A stretch of DNA of 64,000 nucleotides from Prorocentrum cordatum (lineage: Eukaryota > Sar > Dinophyceae > Prorocentrales > Prorocentraceae): assembly GCA_963575745.1 (NCBI GenBank), contig CAUYUJ010001459.1, positions 305,249-369,248 on the forward strand, given 5' to 3'. This document shows, one piece after another, positions 1-11,165 of this stretch (within the stretch, counting starts at the first letter, position 1; each line of letters opens with the position of its first letter). The position numbers were made by a program, and so were the translations under genes. The notes under the pieces were generated by a model. That model was not told the DNA's origin, ran no database searches, and worked only from the letters and a program-made list of their open reading frames with translations.

Positions 1-788
1 CCCGCAGATCATGTTACTAATCCGAGCGGGTCATCGGAAACTTGTAACCGTCGCCACTTTTGCGTTCCTGCGGCTTGAAGATGGAGGAAGTATCAGGTGG
101 GAGCTTCGTCTTTGAGTGAATTGCGAGGAGGTCTCAGGCGGGAGCCTCCTCCGTATGGGGTCCGCAGATCATGTTATTAATCCAGGCGGGTCATCGGAAA
201 CTTGTAACTGTCGCCACTTGTGCGCTCCTGCGGCTTGAAGATGGAGGAAGTATCAGGTGGGAGCTTCGTCTTTGAGTGAATTGCGAGGAGGTCTCAGGCG
301 GGAGCCCCCTCCTTATGGGGTCCGCAAATCATGTTACTAATCCGAGCGGGTCATCGGAATCCTGTACCAGTCGTTATTGTGTGCCTCTTCAAGCTTGAGT
401 ATGGCGGAAGTCTCAGGCGAGCCTCGTCTGTGAGTGAACTGCGAGGAAGTCTCAGGCGGGAGCTTTCTCCCTATGTGGCCCGCACACCACGTTATTAAAC
501 CGAGCGGGTCATCGGAATCCTGTACCAGTCGTTACTTTTGGGCTCCTCAGGCCTGAATATTTGGGGACGTATCAGGCGGGAGCTTCGTCTGTGAGTGAGC
601 TGCGAGGAAGTCTCAGGCGGAAGCCCCCTCCCTATGTGGCCCGCAGACCACGTTATTAAACCGAGCGGGTCATCGGACCCCTGTGACGGGCTTTTGAGGC
701 CTGAATATTTGGGAAGTATCAGGCAGGAGCCTCGTCTGTGAGTGAATTGCGAGAAAGTCTCAGGCGGGAGCCCGCTCCCTAGGGGTCC
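1..788 (+). repeat. 160-bp tandem repeat, about five copies
   Basis: Five head-to-tail copies begin near 1, 161, 321, 479 and 640, each starting CCCGCAGATCATG or a variant. Each contains the conserved blocks GAGCGGGTCATCGGAA and GAGTGAATTGCGAGGA. The period is 158-161 bp and the last copy is shortened. The array probably continues left of the window. No unit has a convincing reading frame. Confidence 0.93.
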
Positions 789-899
789 CGCACTTCACGT
801 GCTTTCGCCTCGTCGTCCTCTGGCGCGCGCTTCCTCTGGGTCGTCCTCCGGCGCGTAGCCGCTGGGACGCACGTCGCGCGTAATCTCTGGGTCGTGTTC

Positions 900-1375
900 C
901 GCACGAGGAGGAGGAGGAGGAGGAGGAGGAGGAGGCAGGACGAGAAAGAGAAGGAGGAAGAGGAAGGAGGAGGAGGAGGAGGAGGAGGAGGAGGAGGAGA
1001 GGGGACGAGGAGGAGGAGGAGGGAGGAGGAATGCCCTAGGAGGCCCCAGGAGGTCACGGGAGGCCCAGGAGGCTCCAGGAGGCCCCAGGAGGCCCCAAGA
1101 GGCCCAAGGAGGAGGCAGGAGACCAAAGGAGGAGGCAGGAGGAGGAGGAGGAGGAGGAGGAGGCGGAGGAGGAGGAGGAGGAGGGAGAGGGAGGAGGAGG
1201 AGGGAGAGGAAGAGGGAGAATGAGGAGGATGAGGAGGAGGAGGAGGAGGAAAAGGAGGAGGAGGTGGTGGTGGAGGAGGCAAGAGGAGGAGGAGGCAGGT
1301 GCTGAGGCAGGAGGAGGAGCAGGCAGGAGGAGAAAGAGGAGGCAGGAGTAGGTGGGAGGAGGGAGGGGGCAGGAG
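900..1375 (+). repeat. (AGG)n purine tract with an embedded 9-bp minisatellite
   Basis: The plus strand is almost pure purine, built on AGG and GGA. The centre (about 1037-1110) switches to a 9-bp unit CCAGGAGGC. Poly-Arg, poly-Glu and poly-Gly frames on this strand, and poly-Pro, poly-Ser and poly-Leu frames on the other, are by-products. The same 9-bp unit recurs at 55.77-56.14 kb. Confidence 0.9.
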
Positions 1376-1917
1376 GATATGCCAAGGCAATTTGAACAGA
1401 TTCTCGGGGTCCTACCGTCGGAGTAATTGTCGCTTTGGTGCCGCGTCCGAGGTGCGTATTCCTTCCGTTTTGGGGCGTGGAACGCACTCGTCGCCACGGC
1501 TGCATCCGCGTCGAAATGTTGGCCAGAGAGCGCTCCAGGACAGATCCCAGGATCGGTCTGTGATCCATGTATTTGAAACAGGTGCCCCGAAGGAAACAGT
1601 TCCTGTGTTGTTTCGCCTTTTCGGGCTCTCAAGCTCCTCCCATGGCCACGGAGCCGTCAAAAGCCATGATGGAGAATTGGTTCCGGGGGGGAGGCCCTGG
1701 GGTCCAGGACCCGATTTCTTTCGGGACTCGCTTCTTTCTTGCCAGTCTTCCCGAGATGCTTGCACCTCCGATGGCGCCGCCAATACACCTGCACCAGTCT
1801 TGACCGCTCCTCACATCGTGAAGACACGGCGGAAGCCGTTCGGCAACGTTCGGCCTCAGGCGGCTTTTGTGCCAGGCCCCGTGGATGCTAAGACCAACTC
1901 GATGTGAAGAATCAGTC
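1376..1917. other. Non-repetitive spacer, no gene recognised
   Basis: Unique sequence between two purine tracts. Frames are open on both strands but none resembles a family I know. Bases 1487-1559 align without gaps to 11527-11599 at roughly two thirds identity. This may be a shared old repeat or a decayed coding fragment read on the minus strand. Confidence 0.4.
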
Positions 1918-2089
1918 CCGAGGAGGAGGAGGCGGAGGAGGAGGAGGAGGAGGGGGGAGGGGGAGGGGGAGGAGGAGGAGGAGGAGGAGGAGGAGGGGGA
2001 GGAGGAGGAGGAGGAGGAGGAGGAGGAGGAGGAGGAGGAGGAGGAGGAGGAGGGGGAGGAGGGGGGGAGGGGGAGGAGGAGGAGGAGGG

Positions 2090-2124
<35 letters not shown>

Positions 2125-2143
2125 GAGTGGAGTCCAGGCTTCC
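1918..2143 (+). repeat. (AGG)n purine tract
   Basis: About 225 bp of uninterrupted purines on the plus strand, AGG repeats with runs of G up to about a dozen near 2090-2101. No coding value. Confidence 0.93.
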
Positions 2144-2852
2144 TGGGTGCCCACGCCGTGAGCAAGCTCACGGCGCTGGAGCTGTGGGCAGGCCCGTCCT
2201 GGGCCCGGGGTCGGTGTGCGCCGTGCGTATGCCCCTCTGGCCGAGTCGGGTCTGCGTGTCCACAGGTCCTGGGCTTAAGTGGGGTCTGTCCATCTACAGG
2301 AGGAATCTTGAAACATAATCCAAAAATAGCCTGGGGACGATTTTGGAACCATATTTGATTCTTCTCTGAGCGTTTTGGGGGTATTTTTGTTTTTCGTCCG
2401 AAATCCGCCTGACGGAGGAGATGCCCGACCCAATCCTGCGCTCAAGGCTCGGGGGTTCGTAGAGGGAGGGTTACCCCAAGGTGGGGCTGGGGAGCGGGCC
2501 CAGCTGGATGCTGCCGTGTGACGCGTTTCCTTCTTTCATCGCTCCGTTGGGAGCGGCTCTCCCTCCAACCCCACCTCTGCCCCAACCCCACCTCTGTGCC
2601 CCCCCGAAAGGCGGGCCTGGCCACCAGTTGTGCAGGTGTATCGTCGGCGCTCTTCCGGTATCGTGCCTTCGTCTGGGAGTCGAAGGATTCTCAGAGTCGC
2701 GAAACCTCAATTTGGCAGTGGTCCGCGCAGATGTCGTGGGTCGGCGCCGGGCGACCCCGGGAGGGGGTCTCAGCGCCGATCCAAGAACTTGCGCGGACCT
2801 CCGCAAGGTTATGCCTCTGCAGCTTTTCGTTCTTCGGTCGAAGAGGACGAGA
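2144..2852. other. Spacer, nothing recognised
   Basis: Mixed-composition DNA. Open frames exist on both strands but overlap each other and show no recognisable domain. Confidence 0.4.
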
Positions 2853-2969
2853 CAGTCGGGGCCCTGAAGAAGGAACCCTTTTGGTTGGGGATGGGCTGCG
2901 CGTTCCTGAAGCGTTTCACAGCTAGCCTCAGGTTTTCCTTATGTTTTCGATGGGAAATCGAAGTTTATG
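2853..2969 (+). mobile_element. Broken copy of the CAGTCGGGGC mariner-like MITE
   Basis: It begins with the terminal sequence CAGTCGGGGCCCTGAAGAAG and continues through the conserved interior (CCTCAGGTTTTCCTTATG, TCGATGGGAAATCGAAGTTT). This matches the left two thirds of the full copy at 22914-23092 read in reverse. The right terminal repeat is missing and no TA flank remains, so this is a truncated relic. Confidence 0.8.
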
Positions 2970-3365
2970 TTGTGCGGGTGCAACGGGTGTCTCCTTGGCA
3001 TGGTGCTCAGCGCACGGACTGGCTCAACCTCGCTGGACCGACCGAAGGTCAGGGGCAGCCCAGGAGGGATCACGTCGAAGGATCGTTTCCGCCTGGGCGT
3101 CTTCAAGCTCACGATGCGATTGCCTCTCCCGTTTCGAAACGTGGTTGGGTTCTCCGATGGCGTCGTTTTGTTGTTCACGATGTCGCGTCCTCCTTGCAAA
3201 TCCCCATCCTCCCCGCCCCCATAAATCTCCCTCGTCACCCGCAGTGGACCAGTGTGATCGTCCTTGGTCTCGAGAAGAGGCTTTTCGTCGTCATTGTTTT
3301 TTTGTGCCTCCCCCCCTCCAGTCCCTCCTTCATACCGGCGTCCCTCGGAGGGAAGGACGGGGAAC
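2970..3365. other. Spacer, nothing recognised
   Basis: No repeat structure or convincing coding segment seen. Confidence 0.4.
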
Positions 3366-3545
3366 AGGGGGCCCTCAGAGGGAGGGGAGAGGAGGGAGGA
3401 GGGAGGGGAGAGGAGGGAGGAGGGAGGGAGCGAGTGGGAAGGGGGAGGCGGAGAAAATGAGGAGGGGGAGGAGGAGGAAGAGGAGGAAGAGGAGGAGGAG
3501 GCGGAAGAAATGAGAAGGAGGAGGCGGAGGCGGAGGCGGGAGGGG
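3366..3545 (+). repeat. Purine-rich GGGAGGA tract
   Basis: Tandem GGGAGGAGGGAGGGGAGA units pass into (AGG)n, almost all purine on the plus strand. Confidence 0.88.
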
Positions 3546-3586
3546 GCGAAGCTATCTCACCCACGGGGTTGTGAATGTGGCCGCGC

Positions 3587-3677
3587 TTCGAGCTTCAAGA
3601 TTTGCGCTGAAGCGGTGCTCTTTTGCAGGAGCACCGCACGAGAGCGTAGCCACGCTCTGCGCGAAGCGAAGCTCGAA
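3587..3677 (+). other. Candidate multi-branched stem structure
   Basis: A perfect 10-bp outer stem (TTCGAGCTTC at 3587-3596 with GAAGCTCGAA at 3668-3677) encloses two perfect hairpins. One has a 9-bp stem GCGGTGCTC/GAGCACCGC (3612-3637, 8-nt loop). The other has a 7-bp stem AGAGCGT/ACGCTCT (3641-3658, 4-nt loop). Together they would fold as a three-way junction of 91 nt. It does not fit a tRNA cloverleaf. It could be a structured RNA, a short repeat with inverted arms, or chance in GC-rich DNA; strand is unknown. Confidence 0.4.
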
Positions 3678-3693
3678 AGTAGCTGACCTAGAC

Positions 3694-3782
3694 GAGGATG
3701 AGGAGGAGAAGCTGGAGGAGGGTGAGGGGTAGAAAGAAGGGGAGGGGGGAAGAAGAGGGGGAGGGAGGAGGAGGAGGAGGCT
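3694..3782 (+). repeat. Purine-rich tract
   Basis: GAGGATGAGGAGGAGAAG-type degenerate purine repeat. Confidence 0.8.
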
Positions 3783-4093
3783 GGCTGGCTGGCTCTGCAT
3801 TGGGCCTCAGGTTGATGAGTGCAACCGCTGAAACATATCAGAAGCAAGCATGCGATATGTACGACCTGCAGTGCGCGCATGATACGAAATGAGAACGTGT
3901 CCTCCCCTGGGGAGCCCCGAATTGTCTTCGCTCTACCATCTGCGGCTTGACTCGAGAAATCTGATTTGCTCGGTCAGGCTGAGTGTCCAACAAAAACGTG
4001 ATAAATCAGCGGATGCTAAATTATTCCGCTGCTGCATCTGCTGCTGCACGCTGCTCGGAGAACGAGTGGAGGGAGGGGCCGAAGTCGGCGGAG
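3783..4093. other. Spacer, nothing recognised
   Basis: About 310 bp of unique sequence without a supported gene. Confidence 0.4.
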
Positions 4094-4149
4094 GAGCGGG
4101 CAGAAACCGACCACTTTGGAATGAAAATGGTCGGTCTTGCGGCGGCCGA
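4094..4149 (+). repeat. 56-bp dispersed repeat, copy 1
   Basis: Begins GAGCGGGCAGAAACCGACCA and ends GCGGCGGCCGA. It matches 7693-7748 at most positions. It contains an imperfect inverted repeat, ACCGACCA against TGGTCGGT, and sits directly against an (AGG)n tract. Confidence 0.75.
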
Positions 4150-4268
4150 AGGAGGAGGAGGAGGAGGAGGAGGAGGAGGAGGAGGAGGAGGAGGAGGAGG
4201 AGGAGGAATGGAGGAGGAATGGAGGAGGAGGAGGAGGAGGAGGAGGAGGAGGAGGAGGAGGAAGGCGG
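4150..4268 (+). repeat. (AGG)n microsatellite
   Basis: Nearly pure AGG repeat broken twice by AATGG. Confidence 0.95.
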
Positions 4269-4555
4269 AAGCAGGATTCCCAGGATCATTCACCTGACGC
4301 CTTGCGCCGACTCTCGATGTGCCGCTCTCGGCGGGTGCCGCTCCGAGCGCTGACTTTTCAGCGCCTGCCGCGGCGGCGGCCAGCGGCTCGTCCGCGCCCG
4401 TCGTGGCTGCACCGCCTGGGCACCGCAGGCCCAGGCGCGGCCCCATCCGAGCCAGCGGCCACCCTCTCGGCGCGCCAGCGGGGCGGCTCCTCCGCACTGC
4501 TGCGCACTGCACCAGCCGCCTCCGCCAGCACGCTGGCTAGCAGCGCCATCTCGTC

Positions 4556-5576
4556 CAGAGGCCAGCTGCAGCAAGCGCTCCTGATGTCCGCGCGGGCCCC
4601 CGCCAGGCATCATCTCCGCGCCCAGCTGCTCCGCGCACGGGAAGAACGTCTTCTCGGTCGACGCGTCGCTGATGCACGGCACGATCTTGGCGTGGCCCTC
4701 CTTGTAGCAGGAGCTGATCCTGAAGCCCCTCACCAGGAACGTCAGCTCGTCGATGGGCATGGGCCCGAGCTTGTTCCGCACCTCCAGCCACGCGGTCTTG
4801 TTCTTCATGCCGACCTTGTCGCCCGCCTTCTCGATCGCGCGCGCGACCTCGAGGAACACCTGAACGCAAGCGGGCCCTTTGTGCTCCGTCGGGTTGTCCA
4901 TGTGCTGGTCACTAAGGCGCGGCGCCTCGATGGCGCACGCCTTGGCCGTTGTGGACCCAGCCTGCGCCAGGCGCGAGTCCTCGTCGATGACCAGCGCGCG
5001 GTGTAATTGGTCGCCATCAGCTGGCGAATGTTGAAGCTGTTCCCCAGAACAGCGCGAGCGAGAATGGTCTGCGCCCCCACGGCGGGCAGCTTGTCCAAGG
5101 CGTCTGGCGGCAGCCCGTAGCTCTGCACTGGAGCGTTTTGGGCGTCGGCGCGCCTGCCTTGCTGGCGGGGCGCCGCTGCGCCAGCCGGCAGCGTCGCGCC
5201 CGCGGCGGCTGACTGCGCTGCCGCGGCGCCGCGGGGATCGCGGCTGCGGCCGCCGCCTCCGCTCGGGCGGCGCGATCGAGCGCCGCGGCTGGCACTCGCG
5301 GAGCCATCTCGGCCACCGCGCGCTGGCGCGGCCCGGCGGCTGCGGGGGCGGGGGCTGCCCTTGGCGGCCCCCGGCGCCTGCGAGCTCAGGCGGAAGGCCC
5401 TGCTTGCCGCCAGCGGGGGCCAGCCGAGGCGCGGGCTGCGGCGCGCGCTGTTCGGGCAAATGCGATCGCAGAGCTTCGAGGGTTTCGAAGGGCCCCCCGA
5501 CCGAACAGGCGAACTCCAGGCTGGTCGAGAGGCCGCTCAAGGCTGACACCGCGATCGAGGCCAAGGGGCAAACCAA
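4556..5576 (-). pseudogene. Unrecognised protein gene with frameshifts
   Basis: Reading the minus strand from an ATG at 5576, the product starts MVCPLASIAVSALSG and passes through an Ala/Pro/Gln-rich segment. A coding-like stretch in a second frame follows (about 5150-5000, residues such as SYGLPPDALDKLPAVGAQ and LGNSFNIRQLMATNYT). The frame shifts again near 5000 into a third stretch (about 4995-4560) with VQVFLEVARAIEKAGDKVG, WLEVRNKLGPMPIDELTFLV and ISDASTEKTFFPCAEQLG. The frames join smoothly in sense if one or two small indels are assumed, and third codon positions are mostly G or C. I do not recognise the family. It lies just downstream of the LINE on the same strand, so it may be host DNA, an unrecognised part of the element, or an older retrocopy. 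The downstream limit is uncertain. Confidence 0.45.
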
Positions 5577-5739
5577 GGACGGGGGCTCGATGACCTGGTG
5601 GTGTTACGGGGACCGTTGAGCTGGGCATCTCCGAGTCAGGCAGGCTGTCACCGCGCGTTCTCGGGCTAGTCGACGAGTTCTGAAAGCGCCAGCACTGTGC
5701 AGACCATTGACTGGCGACGACGATAGCGCGAACGGTAGA

Positions 5740-6681
5740 ACGACGCCCATGCTCAGCATCTTCTTGGAACTTCTGGCGCGCGAGCAACGCATGGCGAGTC
5801 GCAAACTCGCGCCCGCATGGGGGCCCCCCAGGCCCCAGCAGCTCGCAGCGCCACAGCGCCGGTGGCGGTGGGGGCGCGTCTTCGGCAGCGGGGGGCGGCT
5901 GCCAGCCAGGCGGCGGGGCCGCCACTGTGCAAGCTTGCGCCCGCAGCAGGCCAGGGTCCAGCGTCAGGTAGCGCTCGCGGAGCTCCTCGTTGCCGAACAG
6001 CGCGACGACGTTCAGGGCGCCACGCGGAGTCTGGAGGTCCTCCAGCAGCGCGGTGTCCGCGACGAACCGCAGCGCGCGCGGGCCGGCGCCGACGAGGACC
6101 GAGCCGTCGACGTCGACGGCGGGGGCGGGCCCCAGCGGCAGCTCGCCGAAGACCACCGCGAGCTCCTGGGGATGTTGACCAGGTAGACGAAGCCACCGAC
6201 GATACTGGCGTAGGCGACGAACTCGAAGTTCAACTCGCGCGGGCGCTATGCCCAGCCTCTTCAGGACCGCCACGTCGGTCATCGCGTTGAAGCACAAAAG
6301 GGGCTTGCCGTTGTCAGCCAGCGCCTGCCAGCCGTCATCCGTGAGGATCGGAATCTTCTGGCAGGCGGCTCCAGCAAGCATGCGGCGCCCCAGGATGGCC
6401 AGCGCCTTGTCGATCTGCAGCTGCAGCGACTCGCTGAGCACGAACACGTTCATGACGCTCGGCGCCGCCTCCTGCATCACCGCGCCGAACACGATGCGCG
6501 CGAGGCGCCAGGCGCGGTTGCGAGCCCAGAAGCGCCCCATGCAGTAAAATCCCCTACGGGCAGCTTGCAGACGTCGCCGAAGTTCAGCCTGCGCGCTGCC
6601 CGAAATAGAAGTCTGGATGCCGAGGGCCATGTTGTCGCACTGCGCGACGCCCTCGATGGACTCCGCACCGCTGAAGAGCAC
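5740..6681 (-). pseudogene. LINE ORF2 C-terminal part with Cys-His motif
   Basis: This frame continues the RT after a shift near 6650. Early residues include a thumb-like block (GSAQAELRRRLQAARRGFYC), then FVLSESLQLQIDKALAILGR. A block with LRVRRLRQYRRWLRLPGQH and LAVVFGELPLGP follows, of the kind seen after the RT in dinoflagellate LINEs. Near the end, WRCELLGPGGPPCGREF with a later His resembles the C2H2/CCHC knuckle that binds nucleic acid. The last normal His spacing is disturbed (ALLARQKFQEDAEHG). The same frame runs on to 5386, but there it only shadows the next gene. Confidence 0.65.
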
Positions 6682-9248
6682 CCGCGCTTCGCGCTGGGAG
6701 CCCCCCCCCTCCGAGGAAGCACGGCGAGGCCGAACTCTTTGGTCGGGTTGCGCGTGTAGCCGCAGGGCTGCAAGGCGCGCTTCAGCTCGCAGTGCGAGTG
6801 GCGCGAGACGAAGCCCGCGTTGCGCGCGGAGGTGACGACGCTCGCGTGGTCGATGTCGTCGGCGTAAATTGTCGCGCCAAGTGGAACAGCTGCATCAAGT
6901 AGCGGACACAACGCTGTGCAAATCGACCCGCTCGGCCAGACCGCCGCGTCGATGTCGGCCCGAGGCGCGGGCGGCGAGAGGGGCTGGCTCCTCCATTCCT
7001 CGTAGGTGGTCGGGGGCTCGGGAAGCTCGAAGGCGGCCAGGGCGGCGGCGCGAAGACGACGAAGCCACGTCGCGATGGGATCGCGGAAGGTCCTCGCGAA
7101 GAAGAGCGCCGCGGGCGCGTCGCCCATGAAGGCCCCGCAGCGGTTGCGAAGGTCCTGAGCGCCGTCGGCGCCCTCGACGCGGAAAGTTCTGAGCTCGTGG
7201 CGTTGGTGGAAATAGTCGGCGTCTTCGGGGCGCGCCGCCGCCTCGACCGTCTGCCGCAGGGCGCCCAGGTCGGAGGAGCCGAACGCGGTGCTCACGTCCT
7301 CCTTGGCGGCCAGGGTCGAGATGCCTAGGCGACGAAGGCGACCGAGAAGACCTTCCTGGCACAGGAGTGCTCCTTCGCGGTTGCGTCCGCGTAGGTTTCC
7401 ATGCTCAGGTGGAGGTGGGCGGTCAGGTGGACCCCGTTGAAGTTGCGCTTTGTACCGCGATGTCCCGACCTTGCACAGGCCATGGTTGTAGCGTTTGGCC
7501 TGGATCTCGGACTTGCCATTGTTCTTGACGAAGCTCGTGGTGGCAGAGTGGTGCCAGATCAAGGGCACGCGACGCACTCGCCGAATGTGGCCCAAAACGG
7601 TCTTCAACGCGCGCTCGCGTCGTGCTCTTCGACGTCGTGACCGAGCCCGCGTCGATCTCCTGCGAGCCGATGGCGAGGCTGCAGAACAGCGCGAGCGGGC
7701 AGAAACCGACCATTTTGGGACGAATGTGGTCGGTGTTGCGGCGGCCGAGGGGGGTTCGCCATCCTCCTCGTCGGCGTCGCCAGCACGACTGTGACGCGGC
7801 TGCAAGCTGGAGCGTGTCCGTGGCCGCGCGCCGCTGCCAACAACCGGTGGAGGTTCGTCATCCCCCGCGTCATCGACATCGCCAGGGCGGCGCGGACGTC
7901 GCCGTCGTCGACCGTCACACCGACCGGCTCTAGGGGCGCTGCGTGGAGGCGCGGCTCGTCGCCGCGGGGCTTTGGAGAGCACCTCGATCATCTTCTCGAA
8001 GTCCTCGCGGGCGATGCCGAGGTGATCGCAGGCGAACGCCGGCGCGCGCGGCAGCCGGTCGATGTACTGCTGGCGGTACTCGGCGAAGTCGATGGGGACC
8101 GCGTCGAGGCCACCGTCGGCGCCAGCCTGCGCGAAGTGCTGCACGATCTCGGCGCGCCTCGAGACGAAGCCGTCGGCCACGTTGTAGCGACGGCGGCGAG
8201 GGCCTTTGCGCTGGGCGGCCAGCAGATGGCTGAGGCGCCACGCCTCGGCGAAATGCCGCTCCCGCCAGGCCTCGTCGACGTCGGCGACGAGCAGTTCCAC
8301 CTGGGCGTCGGTGGTCGCGCAGCGGCGGGCGCGGAGGCGCCGTGACGCGCGCGCCGAAGCAAGTGACGCCTCGGGGGAGTCGCTTCCCCTCTCGCGTAGG
8401 TCACGCCGCTCAGCGAGAAGGCGAAGGCGGTCCTCGCGAAACCGCTGAAGGCGAGGATGGACGGCAGCCTTGCCCGCGAAGTGCTTCTGCGCGATGTCGG
8501 GCACCTGCTGGATCCAGCGGCCCCAGGCCTGGTCGGGGGCCTTCGCGGAGTACAGCTCGTGGAAGTAGTCGGGGCGCTGGCTGAAGGCATCCCCCAGCTC
8601 GCGAACGAAGGCCTCGACGCCCATGCCGTGCTTCAGCGCCTGGCCGAGGCGATGGAAGTCCCATGGGATCCGATTCATGGAGGGGGCAGTGCCGTTCAGC
8701 GTGCAGATGATGTCGGCCAGGGCCTGGACGTGGTCCTGCAAGCCAGGACGATGTATCAGCTTGAGGCGCACGTTGGAGTGCTTGAGCGGCTTAACCACGC
8801 GGACCGACGGCACCTGCCAGGAGAAGATGGCCATGTGGTCGGTGTACGAAGCGCTGCGCACCCCGTGGTAGGTCGTGCCGACGTCGAAGTCGCTGGTGAC
8901 CACCCGCATGGCGAAGCGCCCGAGCAGCTCCAGCATCTTGTCGCCAGCGTATTGCTGGATCTGGCGGCCGAACTGGCCGAGCGCGTCGGAGCGGATCTCC
9001 TCGTAGACCTGCTGCCCACGACGATGGAGCCCGAGGCCGTCGTTGAGGCCGAAGCCGAAGATGACGGCGGACCTGCCCCGCGCCCACGTCAGGGTCTTCT
9101 CGATCCAGTCGCAGAGGGCGTCCACCGTGGAGCGGTAGTGGTAGTTCTGCGTGCCCATCGGCGCCGACTCGGACGCCTGCCTCCGACTCGACGGTGGCGG
9201 GGGGAAGTAGACCATCGGCACCAAGATGTCGAAGCGCCCGCTGCGCAA
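6477..9248 (-). pseudogene. LINE ORF2: endonuclease plus reverse transcriptase
   Basis: The 923-codon open frame begins inside the endonuclease. Residues 5-20 (RFDILVPMVYFPPPP), LND at 68-70 and TDH at 136-138 correspond to the YFPP, GDFN-like and SDH-like blocks of EEP nucleases. An upstream piece in the same frame (9618-9276, containing DVTCLSGAGE and NKSCRCTILL) is cut off by an in-frame TAG near 9273. Residues 430-550 are Arg/Asp/Pro-rich linker with the inserted repeat. The RT follows: VPLIWHHSATTSFVKNNGK at 561-579, motif A KEDVSTAFGS at 649-658, motif B around CGAFMGDAPAALFF at 704-717, and catalytic YADD at 795-798. In motif A the usual second-half Asp (AFDS) is Gly. The product would copy the element RNA at a nicked target. 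Past about residue 860 the frame leaves the element sense. Confidence 0.8.
7693..7748 (+). repeat. 56-bp dispersed repeat, copy 2, inside the LINE
   Basis: Nearly the same as 4094-4149. It falls between the endonuclease and RT domains in a region without expected LINE homology, so it is probably a nested insertion. Confidence 0.75.
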
Positions 9249-9689
9249 GCGCGTGAGGGCGACGCGACCTCGCAGCTACGCGGGCACGGGCGGGGTGTCC
9301 ACGATGTGGGGGGCGCGGAACACGCTGCGGCGCAAGAGGATGGTGCAGCGGCAGCTCTTGTTGACATGTGGTCCAGGACTCCAGCCATATCGAAGTGCTG
9401 TATGAAACGGAAGTGCCGTACGAATGGCGTCGCGCTCGCCACGGCGCTCCCCAGCACCACTGAGGCAGGTCACATCAACGAAGCGAAAATCAGCAGAAAT
9501 GCCGAACAGCCGCTCCTCGGTGCCAGCGTCCTGGGCGCTCCAGTGTATGAACTTCATGCTATGCCAGGTGCGCCAGATCAGCGCTGCAAGGAACCGCCAC
9601 CTCGCCGCAAAAGGGGGGACACGCCATGCGCGGCGCGAAGTGTGGATGCGCATCCTGCTGCGCTGCCGCCCGCCCCTGAAACGCCGGGT

Positions 9690-9961
9690 GCGGGCAGAAG
9701 GGGCGAGGAGGAGGAGGAGGAGGAGGAGGAGAAGGAGGAGGAGCTGCTTAGGGAGGAGGATGAGGCGGAAGAGGAGCATGGGATTGAGGAGAAGAAGGAG
9801 GATGACGAAGATGAGGCGGAGGAGGAAGAAGATAAGGAGTAGGAGGAGGACGGCGATGATGAGATGGAGCAGGAGGACAATGATGGAAGAGCAGGAGGAG
9901 GAGGGAGGAAGAGGAAGGAAACGAGGAGAAGGAGGGATGATAATGAGGATGAGTAGGATGA

Positions 9962-9992
<31 letters not shown>

Positions 9993-10185
9993 GGAGGAGG
10001 ACGAGACGGGAGGATGAGGTGGGGGACGACCAGAAGGATCGATGGATGAGCAGGGGGACGAGGAGGAGGAGGAGGAAGATGAGAATGAGGGGGAGGGCCA
10101 GGGAAGAGGAGGAGTGGGAGGATGAGGAGGAAGAGGGTAGGAGGATGAGGAAGAGGAGGAGGAGGAGGAGGAGGAGGACGAGCCA
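9690..10185 (+). repeat. Degenerate (AGG/GAT) purine tract
   Basis: About 500 bp of AGG with interspersed GATGAG and GAAGAT. Frames encode Glu/Arg/Met-rich low-complexity sequence only. Confidence 0.9.
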
Positions 10186-10640
10186 CCCCCCTCGTCGGCG
10201 TCCCCTGAGCTTCAGGTCGGCCACAACCACCACCAGCGTTCTCTCATCGGTCAATTTGGACCGGCCAGTTGGATTACGTAATTGTTTGAATGCGCCAAGC
10301 TTTGCGCCCCGACGGCGTAAAGTAGATGGATGAGCAAGGGAGGGAGGGAGACGAGGCAACGAGGGAGGAGTGATGTGTGTTCGCCATGTGCCCTCCGCCA
10401 CTCTGAACTGGCATACACCTTCGGCGATGCTTAAGAAAACTTGAGTTTTCGGCCAGAGTCTCGATTGTTCTTAACGTTTCAATGTAAACCCTAAGTTTGT
10501 AATAGAAATGTTGGGCTTTTATTCAAGATCTGAGACTATGAATTTCTTAACCCATGATTTCTTAAGCATTTCGCAGGGTGTACCAGTTCCCAGGCACGGC
10601 ACGGGTCAGGCACTCTTTCCCCAGACCGCTTCTGCACGTG
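10186..10640. other. Spacer, nothing recognised
   Basis: Unique DNA with a less GC-rich stretch at 10430-10570. Confidence 0.4.

Positions 10641-11165
<525 letters not shown>

Larger units (their letters stand above)
5690..9620 (-). mobile_element. Decayed LINE-type non-LTR retrotransposon
   Basis: Read on the minus strand, the element carries in order an EEP (APE-like) endonuclease (about 9620-8800), a linker, an RT (about 7570-6650), a post-RT region and a Cys-His motif near 5850-5750. This is the single large-ORF architecture of LINEs abundant in dinoflagellate genomes. The element is dead: a TAG interrupts the endonuclease near 9273, a frame change is needed near 6650, and the linker contains an inserted 56-bp repeat. 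No poly(A) tail or target-site duplication was identified, so both ends are approximate. Confidence 0.8.

Noticed and set aside
779-1632. Several open frames of 100-260 codons over the purine tract
   Set aside because: They are Pro/Ser/Leu or Arg/Glu/Gly runs translated from (AGG)n and show no non-repetitive domain.
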